Part shown: piece after piece, positions 1-6,279 of the stretch
How positions within the stretch are numbered: position 1 is the stretch's first letter
How the letters are laid out: each line of letters starts with the position of its first letter
Assembly (NCBI GenBank): GCA_035502675.1
Contig: DATJUC010000265.1
Span: 1-10,875, forward strand
DNA from: DATJUC01 sp035502675
Lineage (GTDB): Bacteria; Vulcanimicrobiota; Vulcanimicrobiia; Vulcanimicrobiales; Vulcanimicrobiaceae
Length of the DNA stretch: 10,875 nt
Direction of reading: 5' to 3'
The notes under the pieces: generated by a model
The model's input: the letters and a program-made list of their open reading frames with translations, nothing else
Database searches by the model: none
Told to the model about the DNA's origin: nothing
Program-made: the position numbers and the translations under genes

Positions 1-429
1 GATCGGCGTCGCACCGCGCGTGCCGGCCGGCGCCGCGCTCGTGACGCCCACATTGGGCGCGATGTCGTCGGCGCCCGCCATGCTGCGGTCGATCTCGACC
101 AGGCGGCCGCCGCCGCGCACGAACGCTCGCAGCCAAGATACGTCGGCGGCATCCAGCGGCTCGGCGCGCGGCTCGAATTCGTAGCCCGAGATCACCAGCG
201 TTGCGACGCCGCGTTCCAGCGTCGGCAGCGCGCGCTCGAAACGGCGCACGGGAACGCCGGCGGCGCGCAGCGTTTCGTAGAACGCGCGATACCCGTTGGG
301 TCCGGTGTCGTAGGTGGACGGGACGGAAGGCGGCGGCGGAGCGTTGACGACTTGCGCGTCGTAGGCCAAACCCGCGACGGCCACGACCGCCGCCGCGAGC
401 GCGAGCACTTCGATCGATCGCCCGCTCAC
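1..429 (-). CDS. DUF4350-domain membrane protein, C-terminus cut by the window edge
   Basis: This gene runs off the left edge, so only the first 143 residues are visible. Residues 6-24 (Leu/Ala/Val-rich) form one membrane anchor. A Pro-rich stretch at 31-36 follows, then the DUF4350 signature YDTGPNGYRAFYETL at 40-54 and a second conserved segment ending FVRGGGRLVE at about 103-112. DUF4350 resembles a ThuA/GATase-like fold in which a protein is set to inspect or bind a ligand outside the membrane; no enzymatic function is established. The GTG start at 429 shares GTGA with the stop of the upstream DUF4129 gene, which implies translational coupling. In other high-GC bacteria this family sits beside DUF4129, MoxR ATPase and DUF58 genes, so those are expected further left. 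The family call is firm; the role is unknown. Confidence 0.85.
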   Translation of the reverse strand, partial: MSGRSIEVLALAAAVVAVAGLAYDAQVVNAPPPPSVPSTYDTGPNGYRAFYETLRAAGVPVRRFERALPTLERGVATLVISGYEFEPRAEPLDAADVSWLRAFVRGGGRLVEIDRSMAGADDIAPNVGVTSAAPAGTRGATPI

Positions 430-1286
430 GCCGATGCTTCCGGTACGAGCGCGAGATACGCGCCGCGCGCGCGCTCCCACTCGTCGGAGCCGACGGCGCG
501 CTCGGCGTACGCGCTGAAGACGAACGGCCGCGCTATCGCGTCGAAGGGCACCGTCAGCGACGCGTCGCGCGCGCGGACGCTCGCGCGCAGCTCCCCCACC
601 GTCGCGCTGCGACGCTCTTCGAGCTCGCCGCGAAGCTCCAACGCCGTGACGGCCGCTGCGAACAAGAGTTTTACCGCGTCCCCATACCGTTCGCGTTCCG
701 CGCAGCGCAGCGCACGCTCGTAGAGCGCTCGCGCGTCGGGCTTTCCGGCCAACGGCTCGACACCCCGCGCGCGGCGCCGTCGATCGAAATCGATCGACGC
801 GATCAGGCGAAGCGCCACGATGAGCAGCAACAGCGTGACGGCCGCCAGCAGAACGTAGCCGGCGGCAACCGCCTGCGACGGACTCACGTGAGCACGGCCG
901 AACACGAGGCGCAGCAGTTTCCCCACGTGCTCGCTGACCCACGTCCAAAAGCGTTGCCACCAGTTGGGCGACGGCGGCGCGGCGGCGTGCGCGAGATCGT
1001 AACGCCCCGCAGTCCGCAACTCGCGCGCCGCGATTTGCGAAAGATCGGACGGTCCGGACGTCCCGGGCCCTTCGTCGAGACCGCGCCGTTCCGCCGCCAG
1101 CCGTTTCTCCGCTGCAGCGCGCGCTTTGCGTTGGGGGATCTTCGCGATGGCGGCGCGTTGCGCGTGCTCCCATCGTGCGACCAGCTGGGCGCGTGTCGCC
1201 GCCTCACCGCTCGCCCCTGCGACCGCCGCTCGTCCCGCCGCGAGGATCGTGGCGATCGCGAGCAGCGCGCGTACGGCCGGTCTCAC
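426..1286 (-). CDS. DUF4129-domain membrane protein
   Basis: This 286-residue protein has an N-terminal signal peptide or anchor (residues 5-24), a basic, helical extracytoplasmic segment (about 30-100) and a Trp-rich amphipathic stretch NWWQRFWTWVSEHVGKLL at 108-125. A membrane helix follows at about 139-163, then a Arg-rich stop-transfer segment (169-174) and a cytoplasmic DUF4129 domain at about 185-280. The domain shows the usual ALYERALRCAERERYGDAVKLL pattern in pieces: ALYERAL at 187-193 and YGDAVKLLF at 201-209. The later FSAYAERAVGSDEW at 257-270 is also typical. The Trp-rich pre-membrane segment is common in this family. Its function is unknown; gene neighbourhoods link it to MoxR/DUF58 chaperone-like systems. 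I chose the GTG start at 1286 because it forms a GTGA overlap with the upstream stop and gives a normal signal sequence. The open frame continues upstream inside the preceding gene, but only as unlike-protein sequence. Confidence 0.85.
   Translation of the reverse strand: MRPAVRALLAIATILAAGRAAVAGASGEAATRAQLVARWEHAQRAAIAKIPQRKARAAAEKRLAAERRGLDEGPGTSGPSDLSQIAARELRTAGRYDLAHAAAPPSPNWWQRFWTWVSEHVGKLLRLVFGRAHVSPSQAVAAGYVLLAAVTLLLLIVALRLIASIDFDRRRRARGVEPLAGKPDARALYERALRCAERERYGDAVKLLFAAAVTALELRGELEERRSATVGELRASVRARDASLTVPFDAIARPFVFSAYAERAVGSDEWERARGAYLALVPEASA
779..798. repeat. 20-base inverted repeat inside the DUF4129 gene
   Basis: Two perfect 9-base arms (GTCGATCGA and TCGATCGAC) flank a 2-base AA centre. 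It lies in the coding sequence just after the membrane helix, encoding part of SIDFDRR. Each arm contains CGATCG, a hexamer that is common across the window, so the palindrome may simply be two neighbouring copies. No function is evident. Confidence 0.6.
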
Positions 1287-2221
1287 GCGACGGCGGGGGC
1301 TTGCGTCAGCCGGTCGAGGCCCGCTTCGAGATCGTATCCTTCGCGGCGTATTCGAACGTCGAAATAATAGATCGCCAGCAGGACGATCGAAAACGGAGCG
1401 ATGGCGGCGCGAAACACCGACGTCACGATCACTTCGGCTGCAATCCAGTGGTGAAAGATGAAGAAAAATGCCAACAGGCCGGTCAGCGAGCTCGCCGCCA
1501 TCATCACCGCACCGGCCGCGATCGAAAAGAGCAGCGCGCGCCAAATCTCATGGCGGTTGAAGACGCGGGTAAAACCGGCGTTGAGAGCGGCGACGGCGCT
1601 TCGTTCTTCCACGACGATGGCGTTCATCGCAAACGTCAGCGCGACGATCAGCGGCGCCAGCACCAGCAGCCCGGCCACGAACACGATCGCCCCAAACACT
1701 CCTACGAAGACGCCCAGCGGCACCGACGCCCGCGCGATCAAGGTCGCCAAGACGGCCACGACCGCGACCGCGATGACGAAGCCCACGTACCACGCGATGA
1801 AGATCGCGGCTTCCAGCAACAACAACGCCAGGACCGACGGCCAGCGCTGCAGCGACGCCCGGTAGCAGGCGCGAAAATCGACGGCCGATCCGCGATAGAG
1901 GCGTGCGACGCCGACCGTAACCGCGTTGAGCGCGAACGGCCATACGGCCCAGACGACGATCAGCAGGAGCACGAACGCCAGCGCGGCGCCGGGCGAGGTC
2001 ATGAAGCCCGGCAGCACCGGAGGAGCCGCTTTCGTCGGGTGCGCGAGGATTTCGAGCGCCCGATCGATCTCCGACGTCGAGCTTCGGTCCACGACGTATT
2101 GCAGCACGGCGAGCGGCACGATCACCACGCTCACGAGGCTTGCGAAGGGTATGAAATTTCGAACGTACACCGTAATGGCTCGATCGAAGATTTCGCCGAA
2201 CCCCAGCGGACGAAGTTCCAT
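1283..2221 (-). CDS. Multi-pass membrane protein, similar to the glycerophosphodiesterase membrane-domain family
   Basis: This 312-residue integral membrane protein starts with MELRPLGFGEIFDRAITVY. That opening is typical of uncharacterised membrane proteins grouped with the membrane domain of glycerophosphodiester phosphodiesterases: a short amphipathic helix ahead of the first span. Hydrophobic spans are visible at about 24-44, 79-103, 128-160, 169-199, 229-257 and 268-287, several long enough to be paired helices. The tail, rich in charged residues (288-312), is probably cytoplasmic. No catalytic phosphodiesterase motif is present, so enzyme activity should not be assumed. It is the first gene of the operon and overlaps the DUF4129 start by four bases. 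The ATG at 2221 has no clear Shine-Dalgarno sequence. The start is supported by the family-typical N-terminus; the same frame stays open upstream, but that part overlaps the divergent MOSC gene. Confidence 0.75.
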   Translation of the reverse strand: MELRPLGFGEIFDRAITVYVRNFIPFASLVSVVIVPLAVLQYVVDRSSTSEIDRALEILAHPTKAAPPVLPGFMTSPGAALAFVLLLIVVWAVWPFALNAVTVGVARLYRGSAVDFRACYRASLQRWPSVLALLLLEAAIFIAWYVGFVIAVAVVAVLATLIARASVPLGVFVGVFGAIVFVAGLLVLAPLIVALTFAMNAIVVEERSAVAALNAGFTRVFNRHEIWRALLFSIAAGAVMMAASSLTGLLAFFFIFHHWIAAEVIVTSVFRAAIAPFSIVLLAIYYFDVRIRREGYDLEAGLDRLTQAPAVA

Positions 2222-2272
2222 CGCGCGGCGCTTCGGGCAGGGCGGCGCAAAAACCCTCAGTATTTCACCGAC
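2222..2272. promoter_or_regulatory. Divergent intergenic region expected to hold two promoters
   Basis: Only 51 bases separate the ATG of the membrane-protein operon (leftward) from the ATG of the MOSC gene (rightward), so both promoters must sit here or reach into the flanking genes. It contains the region's only A/T-rich patches (CAAAAAC and AGTATTTC). I could not fit a convincing -35/-10 pair on either strand, and neither start has a recognisable ribosome binding site; leaderless or non-SD initiation is possible. Confidence 0.35.
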
Positions 2273-2908
2273 ATGACCATTGGGACGGTCGGCGCGATTT
2301 GGCGCTATCCCGTCAAGAGCCTGGCGGCACAGCCGCTGGAGCGCGCCGACGTCTCCACGAGCGGACTCGCGGGGGACCGCGAGCGCGCGCTGTGGGTTCG
2401 CACCGGCCACGCTCGAGCCGGCAAGACCTATCGCGGAAAGGAGAACGACCGTCTTCACCTGGCGCGCGACGGGGCCGCGGCGCTGGGCGTCGCCGCCGCG
2501 GCCGGCGTCGACGCGGAGCTGCGCGATGGCGAACGCTTTTTCGACGCCGCGCCGGTGTCGGTGCTGGTGGACCGATGGCTGCGCGAACTCGGAGAGTACG
2601 TCGGTTACGCGGTCGAGCCGCTGCGCTTTCGTCCCAACCTCTTCGTTCGCGCGGAACCGTCGTTCGAGCAGGGCGAGGCGCAGCTCGTGGGCGCGGAATT
2701 GATGGTCGGATCGGTTCGACTGCGCGTGCGGGAACCGATCGAACGGTGCGTCGTCACGACGTACGACCCCAAGGGCGGCGACGCCGACCCGCGCATTCTG
2801 CGGTTCGTCGCACAGAGCCGCAACACGTGGATGGGCGTGTACTGCGACGTTCTCGAGCCCGGAACGCTCGCGCTCGGCGATACGCTGTCGCGCCTGCCCG
2901 GCGCGTAG
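2273..2908 (+). CDS. MOSC-domain protein (YcbX/mARC-like)
   Basis: This 211-residue protein belongs to the MOSC family, which binds molybdenum cofactor through a conserved cysteine and serves in sulfur transfer or N-hydroxylated compound reduction. The N-terminal beta-barrel segment has the hallmark WRYPVKSL at 10-17 and GLAGDRERALW at 31-41. The MOSC core shows FRPNLFV at 119-125, IERCVVTTYDP at 156-166 with the likely cofactor ligand Cys159, and the closing LGDTL at 201-205. It is shorter than E. coli YcbX because it lacks the C-terminal ferredoxin domain, so any redox activity would need a separate electron donor. The start is the ATG at 2273, which places the YPVKSL motif at its usual distance. 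It is divergent from the membrane operon and followed after 16 bases by a prepilin-like gene with no evident functional link. Confidence 0.88.
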   Translation: MTIGTVGAIWRYPVKSLAAQPLERADVSTSGLAGDRERALWVRTGHARAGKTYRGKENDRLHLARDGAAALGVAAAAGVDAELRDGERFFDAAPVSVLVDRWLRELGEYVGYAVEPLRFRPNLFVRAEPSFEQGEAQLVGAELMVGSVRLRVREPIERCVVTTYDPKGGDADPRILRFVAQSRNTWMGVYCDVLEPGTLALGDTLSRLPGA

Positions 2909-2924
2909 GGAACTTACCGGCGTC

Positions 2925-3569
2925 GTGCGCCGGCAACGTGGATTCACCCTCGCCGAAGTCCTGGTCGTCACCGCGATCGCGTTCGTTGCCGGATGGCTGC
3001 TGCTGCGGCTGGTCGATGCGGCAACGAACGCATCCTGGCGGGTCGCGCAGCGTCTTTCGTCCGCGTCGGCCGCGGACCGGTTGTGCGATCGCCTCGCCGC
3101 CCAAGCTGCCGGCGCGTGGTCGGTCTTCGTGCCCGATGCCGACGTTGCCGGCAACTCCAACGCCGACGGACACGAAGTCGACTTTGCGACCCAAGACGCC
3201 GCTCACCGGCAGCACTGGAGCGCTTTCACGTTCGACGCGCGTGCGAACCGCGTGACCGCCTATGCCTACGCGCCGGGCGTCGCGCCGGCCGCGGGCGAGC
3301 ACTTCGACAACGTCGGCGACCTGCAAGCCACGGGTTTTGCGGTGACGGCGTTGACGGATCCCGCCGGTCCCGGTTACGATCCGCTCTTCGCCGGCGCGAG
3401 CGCGAGCGGCGTCGACGTCGACTTCGGCTGGGGCTCCAAGGCGACCGGCGGCAATCACCTCGTCCGCGTTCGCTTGACGGGTGACGGCGTCGCGCGCTCG
3501 CTGACGCTCGCAAGCGCTACCGCACCGACGCATTTCACCGTCGTGGTGGAGTACACGCCGTCGCCGTAA
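2925..3569 (+). CDS. Prepilin-type N-terminal cleavage/methylation protein (minor pseudopilin-like)
   Basis: The 214-residue product begins MRRQRGFTLAEVLVV, a textbook class III (type IV prepilin) signal. The short basic leader is cut by prepilin peptidase after Gly6, giving a mature N-terminal Phe7 with Glu at mature position 5 (Glu11). A hydrophobic helix follows to about residue 27. The rest (about 45-214) is a low-cysteine globular region rich in Asp, Ala and Gly, ending in a beta-strand-like stretch. Its size fits PulJ/GspJ-like minor pseudopilins of type II secretion or type IV pili, but I cannot assign a subtype. No other pilus gene is present, so it is an orphan here. The start is GTG at 2925; an AGGGAA about 12 bases upstream is a poor ribosome site, so coupling to the MOSC gene is possible. 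Its stop lies 2 bases from the convergent recR stop. Confidence 0.8.
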   Translation: MRRQRGFTLAEVLVVTAIAFVAGWLLLRLVDAATNASWRVAQRLSSASAADRLCDRLAAQAAGAWSVFVPDADVAGNSNADGHEVDFATQDAAHRQHWSAFTFDARANRVTAYAYAPGVAPAAGEHFDNVGDLQATGFAVTALTDPAGPGYDPLFAGASASGVDVDFGWGSKATGGNHLVRVRLTGDGVARSLTLASATAPTHFTVVVEYTPSP

Positions 3570-3571
3570 GG

Positions 3572-4174
3572 CTACAGCGTCGTGCGGCCTTCCAACGCCT
3601 TGGCGAGCGTGATCTCGTCGGCGTAATCCAGATCCCCGCCGATCGGCAAGCCGTACGCCAGCCGCGAGATGCGCGAACCCAAGGGCTGCAGCAGGCGCGA
3701 CAGATAGAGCGCCGTCGCTTCGCCTTCCGCATTGGGATTGGTCGCGAGAATGATCTCGTTCGGCGACTCGGCGCCGACGCGCTCGACCAGCTCCTTCACG
3801 CGCAGTTGGGCCGGACCGATCCCGTCCATCGGCGAGATCAGGCCGCCGAGCACGTGATAGCGGCCGCGAAACGCGCCCGTACGTTCGATGGCGTAGACGT
3901 CTTTCGCCTCGGCGACCACGCAGATCGTCGACGCGTCGCGCCGCTCGTCGGCGCAGACGTCGCACGGGTCGCGTTCGGTCAGCGAATAGCAAGTCGAACA
4001 GAACCGCACGCGGTCCTTGACGTCGAGAATCGCCTGCGCCAGGGCCTGCGCTTCGTGGCGCGGGCGATTGAGCAAGTAGAACACCAGGCGCGCGGCCGTT
4101 TTCGGTCCGATCGTCGGAAGCTTGCTGAACTCGTTGATCAAGGCCGCGACGGGGCCGGCGATCGAGGTCGACAA
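3572..4174 (-). CDS. recR: Recombination mediator RecR
   Basis: RecR works with RecO (and RecF) to load RecA on SSB-coated single-stranded DNA at gaps. All family parts are visible in 200 residues, the normal length. There is a helix-hairpin-helix with FSKLPTIGPKTAARL at 16-30, then a C4 zinc finger with Cys59, Cys62, Cys71 and Cys74. A Toprim domain follows from about 82, including ICVVAEAKDV and ILATNPNAEGEATA. The C-terminal Walker-B-like/helical tail includes RLAYGLPIGGDLDYADEITL at 171-190. I place the start at the TTG at 4174, one base after the ybaB stop. It gives an N-terminus (STSIAGPVAALINEF) matching the family, and no ATG or GTG lies nearby in frame. No Shine-Dalgarno sequence is seen, which suggests reinitiation by ribosomes finishing ybaB. 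Last gene of the dnaX-ybaB-recR operon. Confidence 0.95.
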   Translation of the reverse strand: MSTSIAGPVAALINEFSKLPTIGPKTAARLVFYLLNRPRHEAQALAQAILDVKDRVRFCSTCYSLTERDPCDVCADERRDASTICVVAEAKDVYAIERTGAFRGRYHVLGGLISPMDGIGPAQLRVKELVERVGAESPNEIILATNPNAEGEATALYLSRLLQPLGSRISRLAYGLPIGGDLDYADEITLAKALEGRTTL

Positions 4175-4175
4175 T

Positions 4176-4484
4176 CTACATGAGGCCGGGAATTCGCATG
4201 CCGCCGGTGACCGAGGCCATGCGCTTCTGCGAAGCTTCGGCGGCCTTCGAAAGTGCGTCGTTGACGGCCACCACGACGAGATCTTCGAGCGTTTCGACGT
4301 CCTGCGGATCCACGGCTTCGGCACCGATCTTGACGCCCCGCACGCGTTGATCGCAGGTTACTTCGACCGTGACCAGACCGCCGCCGGCGGTGCCGCTCAC
4401 CGTCGTATTGGCGAGCTCTTCCTGCGCCTTGGCCATCTCGGTCTGCATCTTTTTGACTTGGGCCATCAACTGGGCTTGGTTCAT
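4176..4484 (-). CDS. ybaB: YbaB/EbfC family nucleoid-associated protein
   Basis: This 102-residue protein is a small dimeric DNA-binding protein, usually found between dnaX and recR, as here. The N-terminus MNQAQLMAQVKKMQTEMAKA is the typical charged coiled helix. It is followed by the conserved strand region TVSGTAGGGLVTVEVT at 28-43, then VKIGAEAVDPQDVETLEDLV at 51-70. The C-terminus is helical and ends GGMRIPGLM, close to the family's Gly/Pro-rich tail. The start ATG at 4484 overlaps the dnaX stop as ATGA and has an AAAGGAA ribosome site just upstream. Members bind DNA and affect nucleoid structure; a link to recombination through RecR is inferred from gene order. Confidence 0.95.
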   Translation of the reverse strand: MNQAQLMAQVKKMQTEMAKAQEELANTTVSGTAGGGLVTVEVTCDQRVRGVKIGAEAVDPQDVETLEDLVVVAVNDALSKAAEASQKRMASVTGGMRIPGLM

Positions 4485-6118
4485 CGTTCCTTTATCCGTT
4501 CGTTGGCGTAGCTGAAGAGCGCGTCGGCGTCGTCGCTTCCGGGCGGTTCGGCGCTCACCGATGCGACGCCGCCCGGCGCGGAGCCTTTGGTACGGCTGCC
4601 CGCGCCGTTGCCGTCGACGCGCAGCGTCACCGTGAGCGCGGCGCCCAGCACGTCGGCGATCGCCGCCTCGATCGAACGCGCGTGATTCCGCAGCACGTCG
4701 GCGCTCCATGCGTCCGGAAGCTTGAGGACGAGTTCGTCACCGGAGAGCGATTCGATGGCCGCGCGCGAGAGCGGGATTCGCAGCGACTGCCGCTCGCCTT
4801 CCACCTTGCCGCGAATGCTCTGCCACGCCGCTCGCACGCGCTGCAACGAGAGCGGGCCCGCGGCGGCCGCGGCGACGGGCTTCTCCGGCGCGGCGACCGG
4901 CTTCTCGGGTGCCGCGACCGATTTGGGGGGGACCGGCGCAGCCGCCGGTTCCAGCGGCTTCGCGGCAGCAGCCGACGGCGCCGGACGCCCTTCTTCGAGT
5001 ACCGCCACGCGCGCCGCCAGTGCGTCGAGCGACGGGTCCTCGGCCGACAGCACGTAGCGCAGCAGCGCCGTCTCCAACTCGAGACGCGGATTCGCGCCCG
5101 ATCGCGCGAGCGACGCGGCCTCGGCGAGGACGCGCAGGATGCGAACGAGCGCCGCTTGGCTTACGTCGCGGCTGCGTTCGGCCGCCCGCCGCGCGTCTTC
5201 CGGAGCCAAGTCGCGCGCCAGCAGCTCCGGATCGACCCTCGCGACCAACAAGTTGCGGAACCCGGCGATCAGCGCGCGGAGCAAGACAAGCATGTCGCTG
5301 CCCGCGTCGCTCGCCTCTTCGATCGTCCGAAGCACGGCCCGCGCGTCGCGCGTCAGCACCGCGTCGACGATCCCGTTGGCGAAGTCGCGCCCGGTCGCGC
5401 CGAATGCCAGGTCCAGCGTTTCGACCGTCACGCACTGGCCGGCCGCGAAAGCCGCCGCCTGTTCCAGCATCGTCAGCGCGTCGCGCAGTCCGCCGTCGGC
5501 GCGGTAAGCGATCGCCGCCAGCGCCGCGTCGTCGACTGCGATGTCCTCGCCGGCGGCGACCTGGCGCATCTTCTCGATCATGACCGGAATCGCAATTCGC
5601 CGGAATGCGTACCGCTGGCAGCGCGAAAGGATCGTCACCGGAAGCTTCTCCGGCTCGGTCGTGGCCAGAATGAAGACGGCGTGGGGCGGCGGCTCTTCCA
5701 GCGTCTTGAGAAAGGCGTTGGCGCCCTCTTTGGTGAGCATGTGCGCTTCGTCGATGATGTAGACTTTCATCCGCATCGACGCGGGCGCGAACTTCACGGC
5801 GTCGCGCAGCGCGCGGATCTCGTCGATGCCGCGATTGCTGGCGGCGTCGATCTCGAGCACGTCCAGCGCCGTTCCGGCCAAAATAGCACGGCAATTGTCG
5901 CAGGTGTTGTCGGGCGTCGCGGTCGGCCCGTTCTCGCAATCGATGCAGCGCGCCAAAATTTTCGCGGCCGAGGTCTTGCCGGAGCCGCGCGGCCCGGAAA
6001 ACAGGTAGGCGTGCGCGAGGCGACCGCTTTCGATCGCCGCCGTCAGGGTGCGGACGACGGCGTCTTGGCCCACCAGATCCGCGAACGACAGTGGGCGCCA
6101 GGTACGGTAGAGGGACAC
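4481..6118 (-). CDS. dnaX: DNA polymerase III subunit tau (clamp loader)
   Basis: DnaX is the ATPase core of the clamp loader that places the beta clamp on primed DNA. The 545-residue protein opens with SLYRTWRPLSFADLVGQ, the family signature. It has Walker A GPRGSGKT at 42-49, a zinc module near 58-76, Walker B YIIDEAHML at 120-128, sensor-1 ILATTEPEKLP at 150-160 and the SRC arginine finger at 165-167. Domain III runs to about 360, followed by an Ala/Pro-rich linker (about 378-421) with two APEKPVA repeats. A tau-type C-terminal domain (about 422-505) comes last. The zinc cysteines are displaced: relative to E. coli, the second ligand is Asp70, while an extra Cys58 is present. The start is GTG at 6118, with no clear ribosome site. 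No gamma-type short product is supported by the sequence. First gene of its operon. Confidence 0.97.
   Translation of the reverse strand: MSLYRTWRPLSFADLVGQDAVVRTLTAAIESGRLAHAYLFSGPRGSGKTSAAKILARCIDCENGPTATPDNTCDNCRAILAGTALDVLEIDAASNRGIDEIRALRDAVKFAPASMRMKVYIIDEAHMLTKEGANAFLKTLEEPPPHAVFILATTEPEKLPVTILSRCQRYAFRRIAIPVMIEKMRQVAAGEDIAVDDAALAAIAYRADGGLRDALTMLEQAAAFAAGQCVTVETLDLAFGATGRDFANGIVDAVLTRDARAVLRTIEEASDAGSDMLVLLRALIAGFRNLLVARVDPELLARDLAPEDARRAAERSRDVSQAALVRILRVLAEAASLARSGANPRLELETALLRYVLSAEDPSLDALAARVAVLEEGRPAPSAAAAKPLEPAAAPVPPKSVAAPEKPVAAPEKPVAAAAAGPLSLQRVRAAWQSIRGKVEGERQSLRIPLSRAAIESLSGDELVLKLPDAWSADVLRNHARSIEAAIADVLGAALTVTLRVDGNGAGSRTKGSAPGGVASVSAEPPGSDDADALFSYANERIKER
4487..4493 (-). 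promoter_or_regulatory. Ribosome binding site of ybaB
   Basis: On the minus strand AAAGGAA stands two bases before the ATG at 4484, the clearest Shine-Dalgarno-like sequence in this operon. It lies inside the 3' end of dnaX and supports independent or boosted initiation of ybaB despite the ATGA overlap. Confidence 0.55.
4874..4915 (-). repeat. Two 21-base imperfect tandem repeats in the dnaX linker
   Basis: Two adjoining 21-base units (4874-4894 and 4895-4915) encode successive APEKPVA blocks in the Ala/Pro-rich linker between the ATPase core and the tau C-terminal domain. The units differ at several third-codon positions, so the duplication is not recent. Variable length here would change only linker reach. 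Confidence 0.75.
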
Positions 6119-6129
6119 AACGTGGACTT

Positions 6130-6155
6130 GGCAGGAGTGTTTGAGGGAGCCTGCC
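6130..6155. repeat. Inverted repeat next to the dnaX start
   Basis: GGCAGG (6130-6135) and CCTGCC (6150-6155) form a 6-base-pair hairpin with a 14-base loop, 12 bases upstream of the dnaX GTG. On the dnaX transcript it would sit in the 5' leader and could limit ribosome access. It is short enough that chance is possible. Confidence 0.4.
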
Positions 6156-6192
6156 GTCGGGTAGATTGAAACGGCACATCCGGATTTTGGGT

Positions 6193-6198
6193 TATGAT
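6193..6198 (+). promoter_or_regulatory. Candidate -10 box for recQ
   Basis: TATGAT matches the sigma-70 -10 consensus at five of six positions and stands out in the G+C-rich context. The best -35 match, TTGAAA at 6166-6171, is 21 bases upstream, beyond the usual 16-18 spacing, so the pairing is doubtful. Transcription from here would start near 6205 and give a leader of about 80 bases that includes the 6208-6230 hairpin. Confidence 0.4.
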
Positions 6199-6207
6199 GG
6201 GTGAGCA

Positions 6208-6230
6208 GGAGGCGCCGTAGTGACGCCTCC
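6208..6230. repeat. 7-base-pair hairpin in the recQ leader
   Basis: GGAGGCG (6208-6214) and CGCCTCC (6224-6230) pair perfectly around a 9-base loop, 54 bases before the recQ GTG. No T-run follows on either strand, so it is not an intrinsic terminator. It could be a leader structure or a protein-binding palindrome. Confidence 0.5.
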
Positions 6231-6273
6231 GAGTTTGACTTCCCGAGGGCAGGAGCGACCGGAAGGGATAAGA

Positions 6274-6279
6274 GAGAGG
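6274..6279 (+). promoter_or_regulatory. Ribosome binding site of recQ
   Basis: GAGAGG lies four bases before the GTG at 6284 and supports that start, which also places the first helicase motif at the normal distance from the N-terminus. Confidence 0.5.

Noticed and set aside
1287..1544. Extended N-terminus for the DUF4129 protein
   Set aside because: The frame stays open upstream to 1544 but would overlap the upstream membrane-protein gene and adds Arg/Asp-rich sequence with no signal peptide. The GTG at 1286 fits both overlap and signal sequence.
1175..2272. Long N-terminal extension of the MOSC protein
   Set aside because: It would run over the two minus-strand membrane-protein genes and consists of His/Arg/Gln-rich shadow sequence. 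The MOSC family begins at the ATG at 2273.
2222..3160. Extended N-terminus for the multi-pass membrane protein, across the MOSC gene
   Set aside because: The upstream part is the antisense of the MOSC reading frame and has shadow-like composition. The family-typical start MELRPLGFGEIF begins at 2221.
4682..6169. Long open frame on the plus strand opposite dnaX
   Set aside because: It is extremely Arg-rich, has no family motifs and mirrors the codon pattern of dnaX, as expected of an antisense shadow in G+C-rich DNA. The same holds for long frames opposite recQ and the glycosyltransferase.
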